Source of the DNA: Candidatus Poribacteria bacterium
GTDB lineage: Bacteria > Poribacteria > WGA-4E > PCPOR2b
Direction: 5' to 3'
Length of the DNA: 64,000 nucleotides
Assembly (NCBI GenBank): GCA_003635265.1
Contig: PYIZ01000028.1
Coordinates: 1-64,000 of the forward strand
Shown here: positions 24,743 through 32,971 of the stretch, piece after piece
Layout: each line of letters starts with the position of its first letter
How positions within the stretch are numbered: the first letter of the stretch is position 1
Program-made: the position numbers and the translations under genes
The notes under the pieces: model-generated
Told to the model about the DNA's origin: nothing
Seen by the model: the letters and a program-made list of their open reading frames with translations, nothing else
Databases searched by the model: none

Positions 24743-24858
24743 ATTGGTGGGAGTTGACGCTCGTTAGCGTTGACCGGTCATAATGACAAGCAAAGATAAT
24801 TTATCAGCGGCAGCACATGAGGGCACACACGTGACCCATAACATGCAAGGAGATAGTT

Positions 24859-25179
24859 ATGTTGTTTGAACTTCGGCAGTATCGAATGAGACCCGGACAG
24901 GAGGAGAACTGGGTTAATTATATGGAGGAGGTGATTATTCCCTTTCAGGTCTCGAAAGGGATGGTAATTTTGGGAAGCTTTGTCGGCGAGGAAGAAAAAG
25001 ATCTATACGTTTGGATTCGTCGATTTGAGAGTGAGGCGCAGCGGGAACAGTTGTATGACGCTGTCTACGAAAGCGACACTTGGAAAAATGAGATTGCTCC
25101 CAAAATTCCTGATATGATGGATCGTTCGCAGATCAAAGTCACACGCCTTGAAGCGACTCCTCGGTCGGTCATCCAGTAG
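24859..25179 (+). CDS. NIPSNAP-family protein
   Basis: 106 aa, one ferredoxin-like alpha/beta (dimeric alpha-beta barrel) domain: LFELRQYRMRPGQEENWVNYMEEVIIPFQVSKGMVILGSFVG, DLYVWIRRFESEAQREQLYDAVYESDTWKNEIAPKIPDMMDRSQI. This is the NIPSNAP pattern. Biochemical role in bacteria is unclear; members often accompany degradative enzymes. AAGGAG is about 7 nt before the ATG. About 150 nt separate it from the next membrane protein gene in the same direction. Confidence 0.88.
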   Translation: MLFELRQYRMRPGQEENWVNYMEEVIIPFQVSKGMVILGSFVGEEEKDLYVWIRRFESEAQREQLYDAVYESDTWKNEIAPKIPDMMDRSQIKVTRLEATPRSVIQ

Positions 25180-25330
25180 AAATAAACCGATTCAAGCCTC
25201 TTAAGAGAGCGGTTAAAATCGCTGTTGTCATAGGAGGTGATCCTATAAGGCGCGGACGAAACGAGATTCCCAAATTCGTTTTTTTGGGCAGGATTTAACT
25301 AACCCGATAAGGGCAAAGGAGATTTTTTTT

Positions 25331-25762
25331 ATGGAAGCCTTAAAGCGAGTTATAGGTGTTGTTCTGATCCTGATTGCGGCAATAGTTGCCATCCACACAG
25401 TCATCGAGCCGCTTTACCACACTTCCAGCGATGCTCAACCTTACAGCAGTGCTTGGAATTGGATTAACTGGCTCTCTGCTATCTCAATAATATTGGGATT
25501 GATATTCAGCTACATTCGCATGAGCCGTGCTGGTGAGAATGCTAGTGGGCCAGAGTTCATAGCTGCCAACACATTATTCTACGGATTCCTGTTCACAGCT
25601 ATACTCTTCTTCTGGAACTGGTTTGGCCTCCACAACACAGAAACGTTTACTGCTGCCAGTGCCGATGTCCGATCGCTGGTATGGATTCTCTTTGACGCTT
25701 TACACCCGTTATTGAGCGGTGCGTTAGGGGCTCACTTGCTGCGGTCCAGTGCCAGTGAATAG
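25331..25762 (+). CDS. Four-TM membrane protein, unknown
   Basis: 143 aa with four hydrophobic segments: VIGVVLILIAAIVAIHTVI (about 7-25), WINWLSAISIILGLIFSYI (about 45-63), NTLFYGFLFTAILFFWNWFGL (about 79-99), SLVWILFDALHPLLSGALGAHLL (about 114-136). No charged catalytic motif. GGAG is 9-10 nt upstream of the ATG. I do not recognise the family. Followed by a hairpin at 25801-25830 and then a STAS gene, so probably its own transcript. Confidence 0.7.
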   Translation: MEALKRVIGVVLILIAAIVAIHTVIEPLYHTSSDAQPYSSAWNWINWLSAISIILGLIFSYIRMSRAGENASGPEFIAANTLFYGFLFTAILFFWNWFGLHNTETFTAASADVRSLVWILFDALHPLLSGALGAHLLRSSASE

Positions 25763-25800
25763 CCTGTTTGTAACCCATCTTTAGCATGTCAGCGTTATAT

Positions 25801-25834
25801 CTTCTGCGTCCGGGTCACTGGGCGCAGAAGTCTT
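25801..25834 (+). terminator. Hairpin, possible terminator
   Basis: CTTCTGCG (25801-25808) pairs with CGCAGAAG (25823-25830), with extra CC/GG pairs in the 14-nt loop, followed by only TCTT. It lies 39 nt after the stop of the membrane-protein gene. The weak T-run keeps confidence low. Confidence 0.4.
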
Positions 25835-25899
25835 AAAAGGCAGCGATATCTACTAGCTATTCACAGCCAAGAAAACTTGCGCCATATTAGGAGAGCTTA

Positions 25900-26247
25900 A
25901 TGGCAGTTAATGTTCGTCATCGAGATAATGTTGTTATTTTGGAACTAAACGGTAAGATCTTTGGACCTGCCGCCCTTGAATTCAAAAGGGCATTTGAGGA
26001 ACAGATCGCCAGTTGCGCTGGAACCCCCAAGTTCTTGGTAGACTTTGCCGACGTTACGATCATGGGAAGTTCAGGACTCGGTGCCTTAACCGGGGCATAC
26101 GTATCCGTCGAACAAAAGGGTGGGTTAGTTGCAATCATCAACGTCGGTCCAAACATCCAAAATCTCATGATTCGGAGCAAGCTAGTCGAACAATTTGAAC
26201 CGTTTGATAGTGAAGAAGAAGCGATAGATGCTCTGAATGCAGAGTGA
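25900..26247 (+). CDS. STAS-domain anti-sigma factor antagonist
   Basis: 115 aa, a single STAS domain of SpoIIAA/RsbV type: NVVILELNGKIFGPAALEFKRAFEEQI, FLVDFADVTIMGSSGLGALTGAYVSVEQKGGLVAIINVGPNIQNLMIRSKL. The Ser pair in MGSSGLG contains the residue phosphorylated by anti-sigma kinases, so partner switching is expected, but no kinase or phosphatase gene lies nearby. TAGGAG precedes the ATG by about 6 nt. The following gene runs in the opposite direction, only 15 nt away. Confidence 0.93.
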   Translation: MAVNVRHRDNVVILELNGKIFGPAALEFKRAFEEQIASCAGTPKFLVDFADVTIMGSSGLGALTGAYVSVEQKGGLVAIINVGPNIQNLMIRSKLVEQFEPFDSEEEAIDALNAE

Positions 26248-26262
26248 AGGTGTCTCCCCCTG

Positions 26263-27078
26263 CTACCTTACCCAGTGCCGATAGAGCGGTTTGACCTCCT
26301 CTGGTAGTGCTCCGTAAATCGCCGGGGAAACCGCCGCAACCTCATTTTCATTTCCACCTGTTTCGTCCACTATGCGAGCCCGTTCATCCGAGCCGGGCAT
26401 CAATACATCAAGATTCAACCACCACGGCGCATAGCGCACTGCCATCCCAACGCGTGGTTTATCGGTTTTATTGGGTGCGGTGGCATGCCACGTCCGACTA
26501 TCAAGTATCAATACACTTCCCGCAACTCCTGTCGCCTGCATCTCGGTGGGATAAGGCTTAAGAGGGTCGACGCCATTGTCTCCTGATGGATTGTTCGGGG
26601 ACCGGTGACTGCCCGGCACAACCAATGTACCGCCGGTTTCATGTGTAAATGGCGAGAGCATCCACAATGTGGTCAGGTGTATGACCGCATCGGGATATGG
26701 GGCAGGTATATGTCCGGCATTGTTTTGATTGAAGGGCCAATCCGAATGTAGTGCACCACGCACATTGCCCGGGTAGTTGATATGCGCCGTTGTGAATGAA
26801 ATACGCACATGTGCTCCGAATAACGCTTCGGCAATCCCCAATACGCGCTCGTCAGCTAGGTAAGGTGCGAACGACTGGTTAAATGCCAGCAGACCTTTCC
26901 GAGTCCCTACGCCTCCAACACCGGTATAAGTCCCGTGTGCCTCGACTGTTTTCTCAACGCTTTGACTGATCGCCCCCACCTTATCTTTGGGAATGACATC
27001 TTCAACCACGCACCAGCCATTGATTTCTAGGTGTAACAGCGCTGATTTTACAGTCATGGCTGTTTTCTCATCGGTCAT
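26263..27078 (-). CDS. Phytanoyl-CoA dioxygenase (PhyH) family protein
   Basis: 271 aa. Fe(II)/2-oxoglutarate oxygenase fold: EINGWCVVEDVIPKDKV at the N-terminus; metal ligands in ALHSDWPFNQ (His-x-Asp) and the distal His in DSRTWHATAPN, with an Arg a few residues later (KPRVGMAVRYAPWW) for 2-oxoglutarate; GGTLVVPGSHRSPNN between. Hydroxylates an unknown small molecule. The start ATG 27078 fits GGAGG 7 nt upstream within the end of the methyltransferase gene; ATG 27084 sits on the SD. Third gene of a three-gene operon (membrane protein, methyltransferase, dioxygenase). PhyH genes are strikingly common in sponge-associated Poribacteria. Confidence 0.92.
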   Translation of the reverse strand: MTDEKTAMTVKSALLHLEINGWCVVEDVIPKDKVGAISQSVEKTVEAHGTYTGVGGVGTRKGLLAFNQSFAPYLADERVLGIAEALFGAHVRISFTTAHINYPGNVRGALHSDWPFNQNNAGHIPAPYPDAVIHLTTLWMLSPFTHETGGTLVVPGSHRSPNNPSGDNGVDPLKPYPTEMQATGVAGSVLILDSRTWHATAPNKTDKPRVGMAVRYAPWWLNLDVLMPGSDERARIVDETGGNENEVAAVSPAIYGALPEEVKPLYRHWVR

Positions 27079-27080
27079 CT

Positions 27081-27842
27081 TCATGCCTCCTCTTTACGGG
27101 CGGTAAAATTAATCCGATCGGAGTGTCGATTCCATCGGCTAAATGTGTACATGTCATACGCGCTGAGCATTTTGTATCCCGTCTGTTTCAATAGCCTTTT
27201 GACGGTGCCGACCTCAAAGATTTTCTGGATGTGAACCTCTTCATAACGACGAAACAGATCTCCTTCACGAATAAAAAAAGTGAGTGCCGTCCGGCAAATC
27301 TTATCGTGATAGGTGTACATATTTTTCCACGTATAGGAGTAGTCGGGATGGTTCTCCGAAAATGTCTGCCCATGGAAGTGCTGAACGATATTCCGCTCAG
27401 TAGTAACATCGAAGATAAACAACCCGGACGGGATCAAATGCTTTGAAACTGCTCGAAAAACCGCCTCCAGTTCGGCTTCATCAACCGCATAGTTGATACT
27501 ATCGTAGATGCAAAGCACCGCGTCAAACTGCTCCTGGAGGTCGAAATCGCGCATATCCCCACGCATAAATGGGATATCTAGCCAACGCTCCTCCGCCTTT
27601 TGGCGCGCAATGGTCAGCATTCCCTCGGCGCGGTCTAAGCCGCACATTTCGTAGCCTCGTTCTTCCATCAGTACTGTCAACGCACCAGTGCCGCAGGCAA
27701 CCTCTAAAATCTTTCGCGGCTCAGATTTATAGTGCTTGAAGAGGTCCTCAATATAGGTTGCCCAGCGGACATAGTTGACATTCGCCATCATGCGGTCATA
27801 GGGATACGCAAATTTTTCGTACGGATCTGTCAATTCTTTCAT
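27081..27842 (-). CDS. Class I SAM-dependent methyltransferase
   Basis: 253 aa. Rossmann-type motif I ILEVACGTGALTVLMEERGY, acidic ribose ligand MCGLDRAEGML, motif for adenine contact MRGDMRDFDL, and FDAVLCIYDSINYAV, followed by LIPSGLFIFDVTTERN. Substrate unknown. The start is 4 nt after the stop of the small membrane protein gene, and its stop overlaps the dioxygenase SD, so the three are translated together. The methyltransferase and dioxygenase may modify one metabolite in sequence (inference). Confidence 0.92.
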   Translation of the reverse strand: MKELTDPYEKFAYPYDRMMANVNYVRWATYIEDLFKHYKSEPRKILEVACGTGALTVLMEERGYEMCGLDRAEGMLTIARQKAEERWLDIPFMRGDMRDFDLQEQFDAVLCIYDSINYAVDEAELEAVFRAVSKHLIPSGLFIFDVTTERNIVQHFHGQTFSENHPDYSYTWKNMYTYHDKICRTALTFFIREGDLFRRYEEVHIQKIFEVGTVKRLLKQTGYKMLSAYDMYTFSRWNRHSDRINFTARKEEA

Positions 27843-27845
27843 CCG

Positions 27846-28259
27846 CTACTGTTCCTTTCCTTTGTATCCCACAGCCGCATCCGTCATTTTCAGCAGCGTA
27901 TTAATCTCTTCCGCACTCCACAGACCATCTTCGTTCGCCTTCGACGCATAACCGATCGCAATTCTGATTTTCGTCAAACGCACCTGTCCTCGCAGATAAC
28001 TCAACGGCATAGCCTGCATCGCTTGTTCAACCCGATCGAATGTAGCTTTGATTGCCTCTGCATCAACACCGTCGGGTGCTTGCTGTATCAGTTGACTCTT
28101 CATGAGATCTGCAGCAAAACTGAATAGCTCTGTTATTAAATACCATTGCAGGAAAAAGAAAATAAGCAAAACTATGAGGAGAACCGTGAGCACTTTGGTC
28201 ATAAGTGGTATTCGTTTGCGCGATTTTCCCTGAAGCAAATCGGTTGAATTTGTCGCCAT
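27846..28259 (-). CDS. Single-TM membrane protein, unknown
   Basis: 137 aa. A short basic cytoplasmic start (MATNSTDLLQGKSRKRIPLMTK), one TM helix (VLTVLLIVLLIFFFLQWYLI), then a helical soluble tail (VDAEAIKATFDRVEQAMQAMPLSYLRGQVRLTKIRIAIGYASKANEDGLWSAEEINTLLKMTDAAVGY). Start chosen at 28259, behind GAGAGGG; an in-frame start at 28328 lies upstream of the -10 element and is unlikely. First gene of the methyltransferase/PhyH operon. Family not recognised. Confidence 0.65.
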   Translation of the reverse strand: MATNSTDLLQGKSRKRIPLMTKVLTVLLIVLLIFFFLQWYLITELFSFAADLMKSQLIQQAPDGVDAEAIKATFDRVEQAMQAMPLSYLRGQVRLTKIRIAIGYASKANEDGLWSAEEINTLLKMTDAAVGYKGKEQ

Positions 28260-28318
28260 GTTTTCCCTCTCTACTGTTGATAATTCAGTGCTCGCAAAAG
28301 CAAGATTAGCTCTGCGAC

Positions 28319-28347
28319 ATAATAGCACCAGCGGTACGGCTTGTCAA
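28319..28347 (-). promoter_or_regulatory. Predicted sigma-70 promoter (membrane protein/MT/PhyH operon)
   Basis: Minus strand: TTGACA (28342-28347), a 17-bp spacer and TATTAT (28319-28324). It lies 60 nt before the ATG at 28259 and also shows that the longer start at 28328 is improbable. Confidence 0.65.
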
Positions 28348-28360
28348 CCGAAAATTTCCG

Positions 28361-28388
28361 TTGCCTTTTTTGTCATATATGCTACAAT
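28361..28388 (+). promoter_or_regulatory. Possible promoter for the amidohydrolase operon
   Basis: TTGCCT, a 16-bp spacer and TACAAT, preceded by TATGC. It lies about 265 nt upstream of the amidohydrolase ATG, leaving a long leader. Confidence 0.4.
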
Positions 28389-28653
28389 TTTATTGACTGA
28401 AGAAGGTGCATAATGGTTGCCTGAATCACGGATTTAGCAGATTACTCCGAGAACACGGATAATCAAACCAAGTACCCACCCCACTGCGTACCTTCAACAA
28501 CCCAAATCCACAAAATAGTGATATTTCTATAGAATTACGAAACCTACAAAGCCTGTGCTCCAGTTGCTCTGAATCCCAATCTTGTCGGGGCGGAGCGCAA
28601 TGTTTATAGCATAACCTAGGCTAAATCAAGACGACCAAATAAGGAGTCACATC

Positions 28654-29511
28654 ATGCCTGATTTTTCAATTGTCGATACGCATATCCATCTCTGGGACCC
28701 AAGCGTCCTGAGATATCCGTGGCTTGAAGATGTTCCATTTCTGAACAAACCCTATCTGCTAAAGGATTACCGAAACGCATGTGGGACGGTTGATGTCGGC
28801 ACGATGATCTTTGTGCAATGCGATCCGCACCCCGATGAAAACCTGAAAGAGGCAGAATGGATCACATCGTTATCGAAAGAAGACCCCAGAATCCGAGGGA
28901 TTGTGGCAGGAGCACCGCTTGAGAAAGGGGACGGTGCAAGGCCACTTCTTGAGCAACTAGCTGAAAATCCGATGGTCAAAGGGATCCGCCGTCTGATTCA
29001 ATCAGAAAGCCTCGAATTTTGTATCCAGCCCGATTTTATCAGAGGTGTCCAGTCGCTTGAGGAATTCGGCTTGAGCTTTGATATCTGTATTTACCATCCG
29101 CACCTCGCCAACACCATTCAGTTCGTCAAGCAGTGTCCGAACAACCAGTTTATACTAGACCATATCGGCAAACCGAACATCAAAGATCAACTCTTTGAAC
29201 CGTGGAAACGCGAGATTAAAGAGCTATCTGAATTCCCCAACGTCTCTTGTAAGGTCTCCGGCCTTGTAACCGAAGCCGATTTTGAAAACTGGACACGAGA
29301 GGACCTGAAGCCTTACATAGATCATGTGATCGAGTGCTTCGGATTTGATCGCGTGATTTACGGCAGCGATTGGCCCGTCGCAGCGCAGGCGACAAAATAT
29401 CCCAGATGGGTTGAAACCTTGGAGTGGGCGGTCAGCGGATGCTCAGAAGATGAGTTGAGAAAATTGTTCCGCAACAACGCGCTTCAATTTTACAGGGTTT
29501 CATCCGACTAA
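28654..29511 (+). CDS. Amidohydrolase-2 family TIM-barrel hydrolase
   Basis: 285 aa. Metal-binding start FSIVDTHIHLWDP (HxH), mid-barrel FDICIYHPHL, FILDHIGKPNI (metal His), CKVSGLVTEADF, and terminal YGSDWPVAAQATKY with the catalytic Asp. This is the pattern of fuconolactonase / 2-pyrone-4,6-dicarboxylate lactonase-like enzymes. AAGGAG lies about 9 nt upstream. The next gene, an LDH2-type dehydrogenase, follows 45 nt later. Together they suggest oxidation of a sugar or hydroxy-acid followed by lactone opening (inference from families). Confidence 0.92.
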   Translation: MPDFSIVDTHIHLWDPSVLRYPWLEDVPFLNKPYLLKDYRNACGTVDVGTMIFVQCDPHPDENLKEAEWITSLSKEDPRIRGIVAGAPLEKGDGARPLLEQLAENPMVKGIRRLIQSESLEFCIQPDFIRGVQSLEEFGLSFDICIYHPHLANTIQFVKQCPNNQFILDHIGKPNIKDQLFEPWKREIKELSEFPNVSCKVSGLVTEADFENWTREDLKPYIDHVIECFGFDRVIYGSDWPVAAQATKYPRWVETLEWAVSGCSEDELRKLFRNNALQFYRVSSD

Positions 29512-29556
29512 TCCGCAATATATGACGATAAGCAATATGAAAAAGGGGGTAGAATC

Positions 29557-30627
29557 ATGGGAACAACGCATTCCTTTCAGGCAAGTTATCTACACGCAAT
29601 GACGAGAGAAGTGTTTATGGCGGTGGATACGCCTCGTCATATCGCAGAAAATGTGGCAGAGATTTTGGTAAACGCAAATCTCGCCGGACACGACTCGCAC
29701 GGCGTAATCCGCATTCCGAGCTATTTGCAAAGTATCGCAGATGGTAGAACGCAACCCGCCGCCGAACCAGAGTTTGTCGCCGAAACTGCCAACACCTTCC
29801 GTGTTGACGGCGGAAACGGTTTCGGACACCACACTGCACGAAAAGCGATGGAACGGGCGATTGAGAAGGCAAAGGAGGCTGACAGCTGTAGTGTGAGTCT
29901 CGTCCACACAGGTCATATCGGGCGGCTCGGTGAATACGCGGAGCAGGCTGCACAGGCGGGGTGCATCGGCATCACCACCAATGGTAACGGTGTGAAGGAT
30001 GGCGGGAACATCGTCCCCTTTGGCGGAGCTAGTGGAGCACTCGGCACCAACCCGATTTCTGTCGGCGTCCCTACCGGTGACGACGCACCATTTGTCATCG
30101 ACTTTGCCACAAGCATGATCGCCGGCGGTAAGATTATGTTTGCCCAAAGCCGAGGGGTTGATTTACCTGAAGGCTGCATCGTGGACAAACACGGCAACCC
30201 CAGCCTCAAAACAGCAGATTTCTATGACGGTGGATTTCTGCTGCCATTTGGCAAGCACAAAGGTTACGCATTCTCATTGCTTATGTGCCTGCTTGGTGGA
30301 TTGAGTGGAAATTTCGATGTTGGACGTGGCGCGATGGGTGGACAGTTTATGCAGGTATTGAACGTCAGCACGTTTACCCCATTGGAACCGTATCAACAAG
30401 GCGTGCGCGCGTTTCTTGATGGTATTAAGTCGATACCAGCCGCACCCGGTTTTGACGAGGTGTTGGTTCCCGGCGATTATGAGCACCGTTCTCGCCTCCA
30501 GCGTCTGGCGCACGGGGTAGATGTGCCGGACACAACCTACCAGCAGATCCTGGAGTGGGGTGAGAGATTGGACGTTTCTTTGGGAGAGGAGATAATTGAA
30601 CCTGCCGATGTGGACAGATACCAATAA
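29557..30627 (+). CDS. LDH2/malate/ureidoglycolate dehydrogenase family
   Basis: 356 aa. Not Rossmann-type; the family's own NAD(P) fold. Signature stretches: ANLAGHDSHGVIRIPSYLQSI (catalytic His), VDGGNGFGHHTARKAMERAIEKA, VSLVHTGHIGRLGEYAEQAAQAGCIG, PFGGASGALGTNPISVGVPTG, PFVIDFATSMIAGGKI, PFGKHKGYAFSLLMCLLGG. Oxidises 2-hydroxy acids (malate, lactate, ureidoglycolate, sulpholactate); the exact substrate is not predictable. GGGGG precedes the ATG. Probably in one operon with the amidohydrolase. Confidence 0.93.
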   Translation: MGTTHSFQASYLHAMTREVFMAVDTPRHIAENVAEILVNANLAGHDSHGVIRIPSYLQSIADGRTQPAAEPEFVAETANTFRVDGGNGFGHHTARKAMERAIEKAKEADSCSVSLVHTGHIGRLGEYAEQAAQAGCIGITTNGNGVKDGGNIVPFGGASGALGTNPISVGVPTGDDAPFVIDFATSMIAGGKIMFAQSRGVDLPEGCIVDKHGNPSLKTADFYDGGFLLPFGKHKGYAFSLLMCLLGGLSGNFDVGRGAMGGQFMQVLNVSTFTPLEPYQQGVRAFLDGIKSIPAAPGFDEVLVPGDYEHRSRLQRLAHGVDVPDTTYQQILEWGERLDVSLGEEIIEPADVDRYQ

Positions 30628-30656
30628 AACATCAAAAGACAATCCAAACTCAAAGA

Positions 30657-30688
30657 GTGTGAAACGTGATGCGTGAAACGTGAAGACC
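30657..30688. repeat. ACGTGAAACG dispersed repeat
   Basis: Two imperfect units, GTGTGAAACGTGAT and GCGTGAAACGTGAA, in tandem. The same word recurs at 18062-18105 and 19215-19230, always intergenic. Confidence 0.6.
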
Positions 30689-30720
30689 ATTTCCTCATTA
30701 GCTGGAAATACCAGAAATCT

Positions 30721-30745
30721 GTAGGGGTAGGTCTTGTGCCTACCC
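30721..30745. repeat. Palindromic repeat, GTAGGG family
   Basis: Arms GGGTAGG (30725-30731) and CCTACCC (30739-30745) around TCTTGTG. Starts with GTAGGG like the other family members. Confidence 0.6.
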
Positions 30746-30789
30746 AACACTTGATCGTCGGTCGAATTGCGCGTTGGGTTTCACTACAT

Positions 30790-30948
30790 CTATATTATTA
30801 AGACTGTGTTCTTGTCAGACAGGATCTCTATTATCTTGATGCTGAGGTTATGCCTTCGACACAGTTCCGCTTGTGAACTTTGACCCATAAGGGCCTCTAT
30901 AACCACTTCCGCCTTAAATTGCGGGGTGAATCTTCTACGTTTTGCCAT
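30790..30948 (-). pseudogene. Truncated IS3-type transposase orfA
   Basis: Starts with a good SD (AAGGAG) and MAKRRRFTPQFKAEVVIEAL, then MGQSSQAELCRRHNLS: the helix-turn-helix of IS3/IS911-like OrfA proteins. After NLS the family would continue with a short linker and a leucine zipper, about 100 aa in all. Here the frame departs (IKIIEILSDKNTVLII) and stops after 52 codons. No orfB is present. A deleted, inactive IS fragment. Confidence 0.8.
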
Positions 30949-31036
30949 CGGAAAGCTCCTTTCAATCGGATTGGCATCGTATCACAATCTTGGTTTAGAT
31001 GGTGGCCCAAATTTCCGATGACAGTACACCTAATTA

Positions 31037-31798
31037 CTAGCGATAGTCCTCCGCTGCATCTTCAGGCTCGTAGCCCACCACCTCACGGGCATGTGAAATA
31101 TCGCGGTAAGCCCACTTGTTATCAGACACAACCTCGAAAATCTCGAACTTCACGCTGTCAGGTGCTTCAATGCACTTTTCGATCATCTGTGCAACGTCCC
31201 GCTGGCTGCACCAGACAGAGAAACCACGGATATCTGTCGGACGATTTTCACGAGTGACTGCGCCGATGCGCAGACTGATTATCGAGATGTCACAGGTGTC
31301 CGTAAAATGCCTCGCCAACGCCTCACCGAAAACTTTGGAGCAGCCGTAAAGTCCTCCGGGCCACGTCGGTGTTTCGTGGCCTACCTTCTTCCATGTCTCA
31401 GGGACTTCATCGTAACGCCCCGCAACGATCGCGTTGTAGGGAAATACCTGATCCCAATTTCTGACAGTTGCTCCGCTGCTAGCGAAAACGATTCGCTTCA
31501 CACCTGCCTGCCGTGACGCCTCAAAGACGTTGTAACACCCTATGATATTCGCGTTCAACAATTCTTCCCATGTCATGCCCGACGGTTGCGCCATCGCAGC
31601 CAGATGCACGACTACGTCCACCCCCTCGAAAGCCGGTCGAATGGCATCCAAGTCAGCGATATCCGCTTGATGGCATTCGATGCCCTCTATTGGGCGGCGA
31701 TTCAGTGCGCTCAAGGTATACTTACCCTCTACGCGTTCTCGCACCAAGCCCCCAATTAATCCACTCATCCCGGTAACGAGTACCTTCTTCTGTGCCAC
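31037..31798 (-). CDS. NAD-dependent epimerase/dehydratase (extended SDR)
   Basis: 253 aa. Glycine-rich KKVLVTGMSGLIGGLVRERV, DVVVHLAAMAQPSGMTWEELLNANIIGCYNVFEASRQAGVKRIVFASSG, catalytic YGCSKVFGEALA (Tyr-x3-Lys), and C-terminal GFSVWCSQRDVAQMIEKCIEAP. Similar in form to uronate dehydrogenases and small NAD-dependent epimerases. The GTG start at 31798 is fixed by GGAGG 6 nt upstream. The minus-strand promoter at 31884-31912 matches consensus exactly, so this should be well expressed. The divergent neighbour is a PhyH oxygenase. Confidence 0.92.
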   Translation of the reverse strand: MAQKKVLVTGMSGLIGGLVRERVEGKYTLSALNRRPIEGIECHQADIADLDAIRPAFEGVDVVVHLAAMAQPSGMTWEELLNANIIGCYNVFEASRQAGVKRIVFASSGATVRNWDQVFPYNAIVAGRYDEVPETWKKVGHETPTWPGGLYGCSKVFGEALARHFTDTCDISIISLRIGAVTRENRPTDIRGFSVWCSQRDVAQMIEKCIEAPDSVKFEIFEVVSDNKWAYRDISHAREVVGYEPEDAAEDYR

Positions 31799-31883
31799 GG
31801 TTTTCCTCCGTTTTCATGTTATATTTTTGATAAAAATAAATACCTTCCCAATCAACCCCGGTTTATCTCCGCCGGTTCGTCCG

Positions 31884-31912
31884 ATTATACGTTACCTTCA
31901 GCACATTGTCAA
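31884..31912 (-). promoter_or_regulatory. Consensus sigma-70 promoter for the epimerase gene
   Basis: Minus strand TTGACA (31907-31912), a 17-bp spacer and TATAAT (31884-31889): both hexamers perfect. The leader to the GTG is about 80 nt. Confidence 0.8.
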
Positions 31913-31949
31913 AATAATTTACATACCTTGCTCACCCAAGCATTCGATA

Positions 31950-31978
31950 TTTACAGCCGATGAAAGCTGTGATACAAT
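31950..31978 (+). promoter_or_regulatory. Predicted sigma-70 promoter for the PhyH gene
   Basis: TTTACA, a 17-bp spacer and TACAAT, 78 nt before the ATG at 32057. Its -35 lies only 38 bp from that of the divergent epimerase promoter. Confidence 0.6.
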
Positions 31979-32056
31979 CAACCCGTCCCGACAAAAGCAG
32001 TGTTGATCCCACTAGCACATCAGAGACATGAGAAAACAGAGACAGCGGAGGAAAAG

Positions 32057-32887
32057 ATGGTTACCGAAGAACAAGCAAAATTTTTTGATGAGAACGGTTA
32101 TCTCAAATACGGAAAGGTTCTGGAACAGAGCGAGGTCAAAGCACTTATTGACGGGTTGGATCGGATTGTTGATATCGAATTAGCAGGAGGGGACGATTCA
32201 TCCGTCGAGTTCAGTGTAGGGCACCGCCGTAAAATCAGAGATGCTGAGGATGAGCCACGAGTCCTCACTCAATATGTGAATATGTGGAAACGAGATAAAG
32301 ACTACGAAAAAACAGTACGACATCCGTTGATAACTGGAGTTGCTAAGACACTTTTGAAGACGCCAGAGCTCCGTCTGTGGCATGATCACATCATCTCTAA
32401 GCCGCCACAAGACAACGGTCATTTCCGGTTTCACCAAGATTTCTACGGTTGGCCCCTCTCCGCCCCGCGAATCCTCAGCTGCTGGATTGCTCTCGATGAT
32501 GCCACTGTGGAAAATGGTTGTATGCACGTGGTTCCCGGCAGTCACCAAGACCGCCGCTTCTCCCCCGAAGCGAAAAAGAAAGAGGACGAGGCGTTGGCAA
32601 AAGACCCAACCTTCAAGACCGAGCGAGCAAAAATGGAGGAACAGCACGCTAGTTTCGGCGTGCCTGTCGAACTTTCGACTGGTGAGTGTATGTTCCATCA
32701 CTGTCTGAACTTCCACGCAACCCCGCAGAACACGACCAATCGGCAACGTCGTGCCTTTGTGATAATTTACTACGCCCAAGGCGTCTGTTTTAACAACGAA
32801 CAAGCATCGCACCACTGCCTGATCCCAACGGTCGAAGTCAACCATGGTGAACCCCTCGTTGGCAGTGGGTTTCCAGCCGTGGGCTAG
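32057..32887 (+). CDS. Phytanoyl-CoA dioxygenase (PhyH) family protein
   Basis: 276 aa. FFDENGYLKYGKVLEQSEVKALIDGLDRI at the N-terminus; Fe ligands in FRFHQDFYGWPLS (His-x-Asp) and the distal His in HHCLNFHATPQNTTNRQRRAFVIIYY with the 2-oxoglutarate Arg; VENGCMHVVPGSHQDRR between. The start at 32057 has GGAGG 5 nt upstream; the frame runs up to 32000 without an SD. Only distantly similar to the PhyH at 26263, so not a recent duplicate. The highly charged insert after the PGSH motif (EAKKKEDEALAKDPTFKTERAKMEEQH) is a likely helical lid. Substrate unknown. Confidence 0.92.
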   Translation: MVTEEQAKFFDENGYLKYGKVLEQSEVKALIDGLDRIVDIELAGGDDSSVEFSVGHRRKIRDAEDEPRVLTQYVNMWKRDKDYEKTVRHPLITGVAKTLLKTPELRLWHDHIISKPPQDNGHFRFHQDFYGWPLSAPRILSCWIALDDATVENGCMHVVPGSHQDRRFSPEAKKKEDEALAKDPTFKTERAKMEEQHASFGVPVELSTGECMFHHCLNFHATPQNTTNRQRRAFVIIYYAQGVCFNNEQASHHCLIPTVEVNHGEPLVGSGFPAVG

Positions 32888-32971
32888 TATTTGCGATCCG
32901 CAAGCCCCGGCGAGGCGGTATACGTGTAGAGTCAAAACACCCCACCAATGAACTCGTGCAGATCAGAGAAC

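Larger units (their letters stand above)
28260..28653. other. Divergent intergenic region
   Basis: Holds two head-to-head promoter predictions (28319-28347 minus, 28361-28388 plus). The rest, 28389-28640, shows no coding frame, clear repeat or RNA feature; it leads into AAGGAG before the amidohydrolase ATG. Confidence 0.5.
30628..31036. other. Repeat-rich intergenic region with IS relic
   Basis: After the dehydrogenase stop come an ACGTGAAA repeat (30657-30688), a GTAGGG palindrome (30721-30745) and a minus-strand transposase fragment (30790-30948). The stretch 30949-31036 shows nothing. Confidence 0.6.

Noticed and set aside
29590-30147. A 185-codon frame on the minus strand with many Cys/His.
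   Set aside because: It lies antisense to the well-supported LDH2-type dehydrogenase and has no SD or recognisable motif.
32198-32935. A 245-codon minus-strand frame.
   Set aside because: Antisense to the PhyH gene, which has its Fe ligands, SD and promoter.
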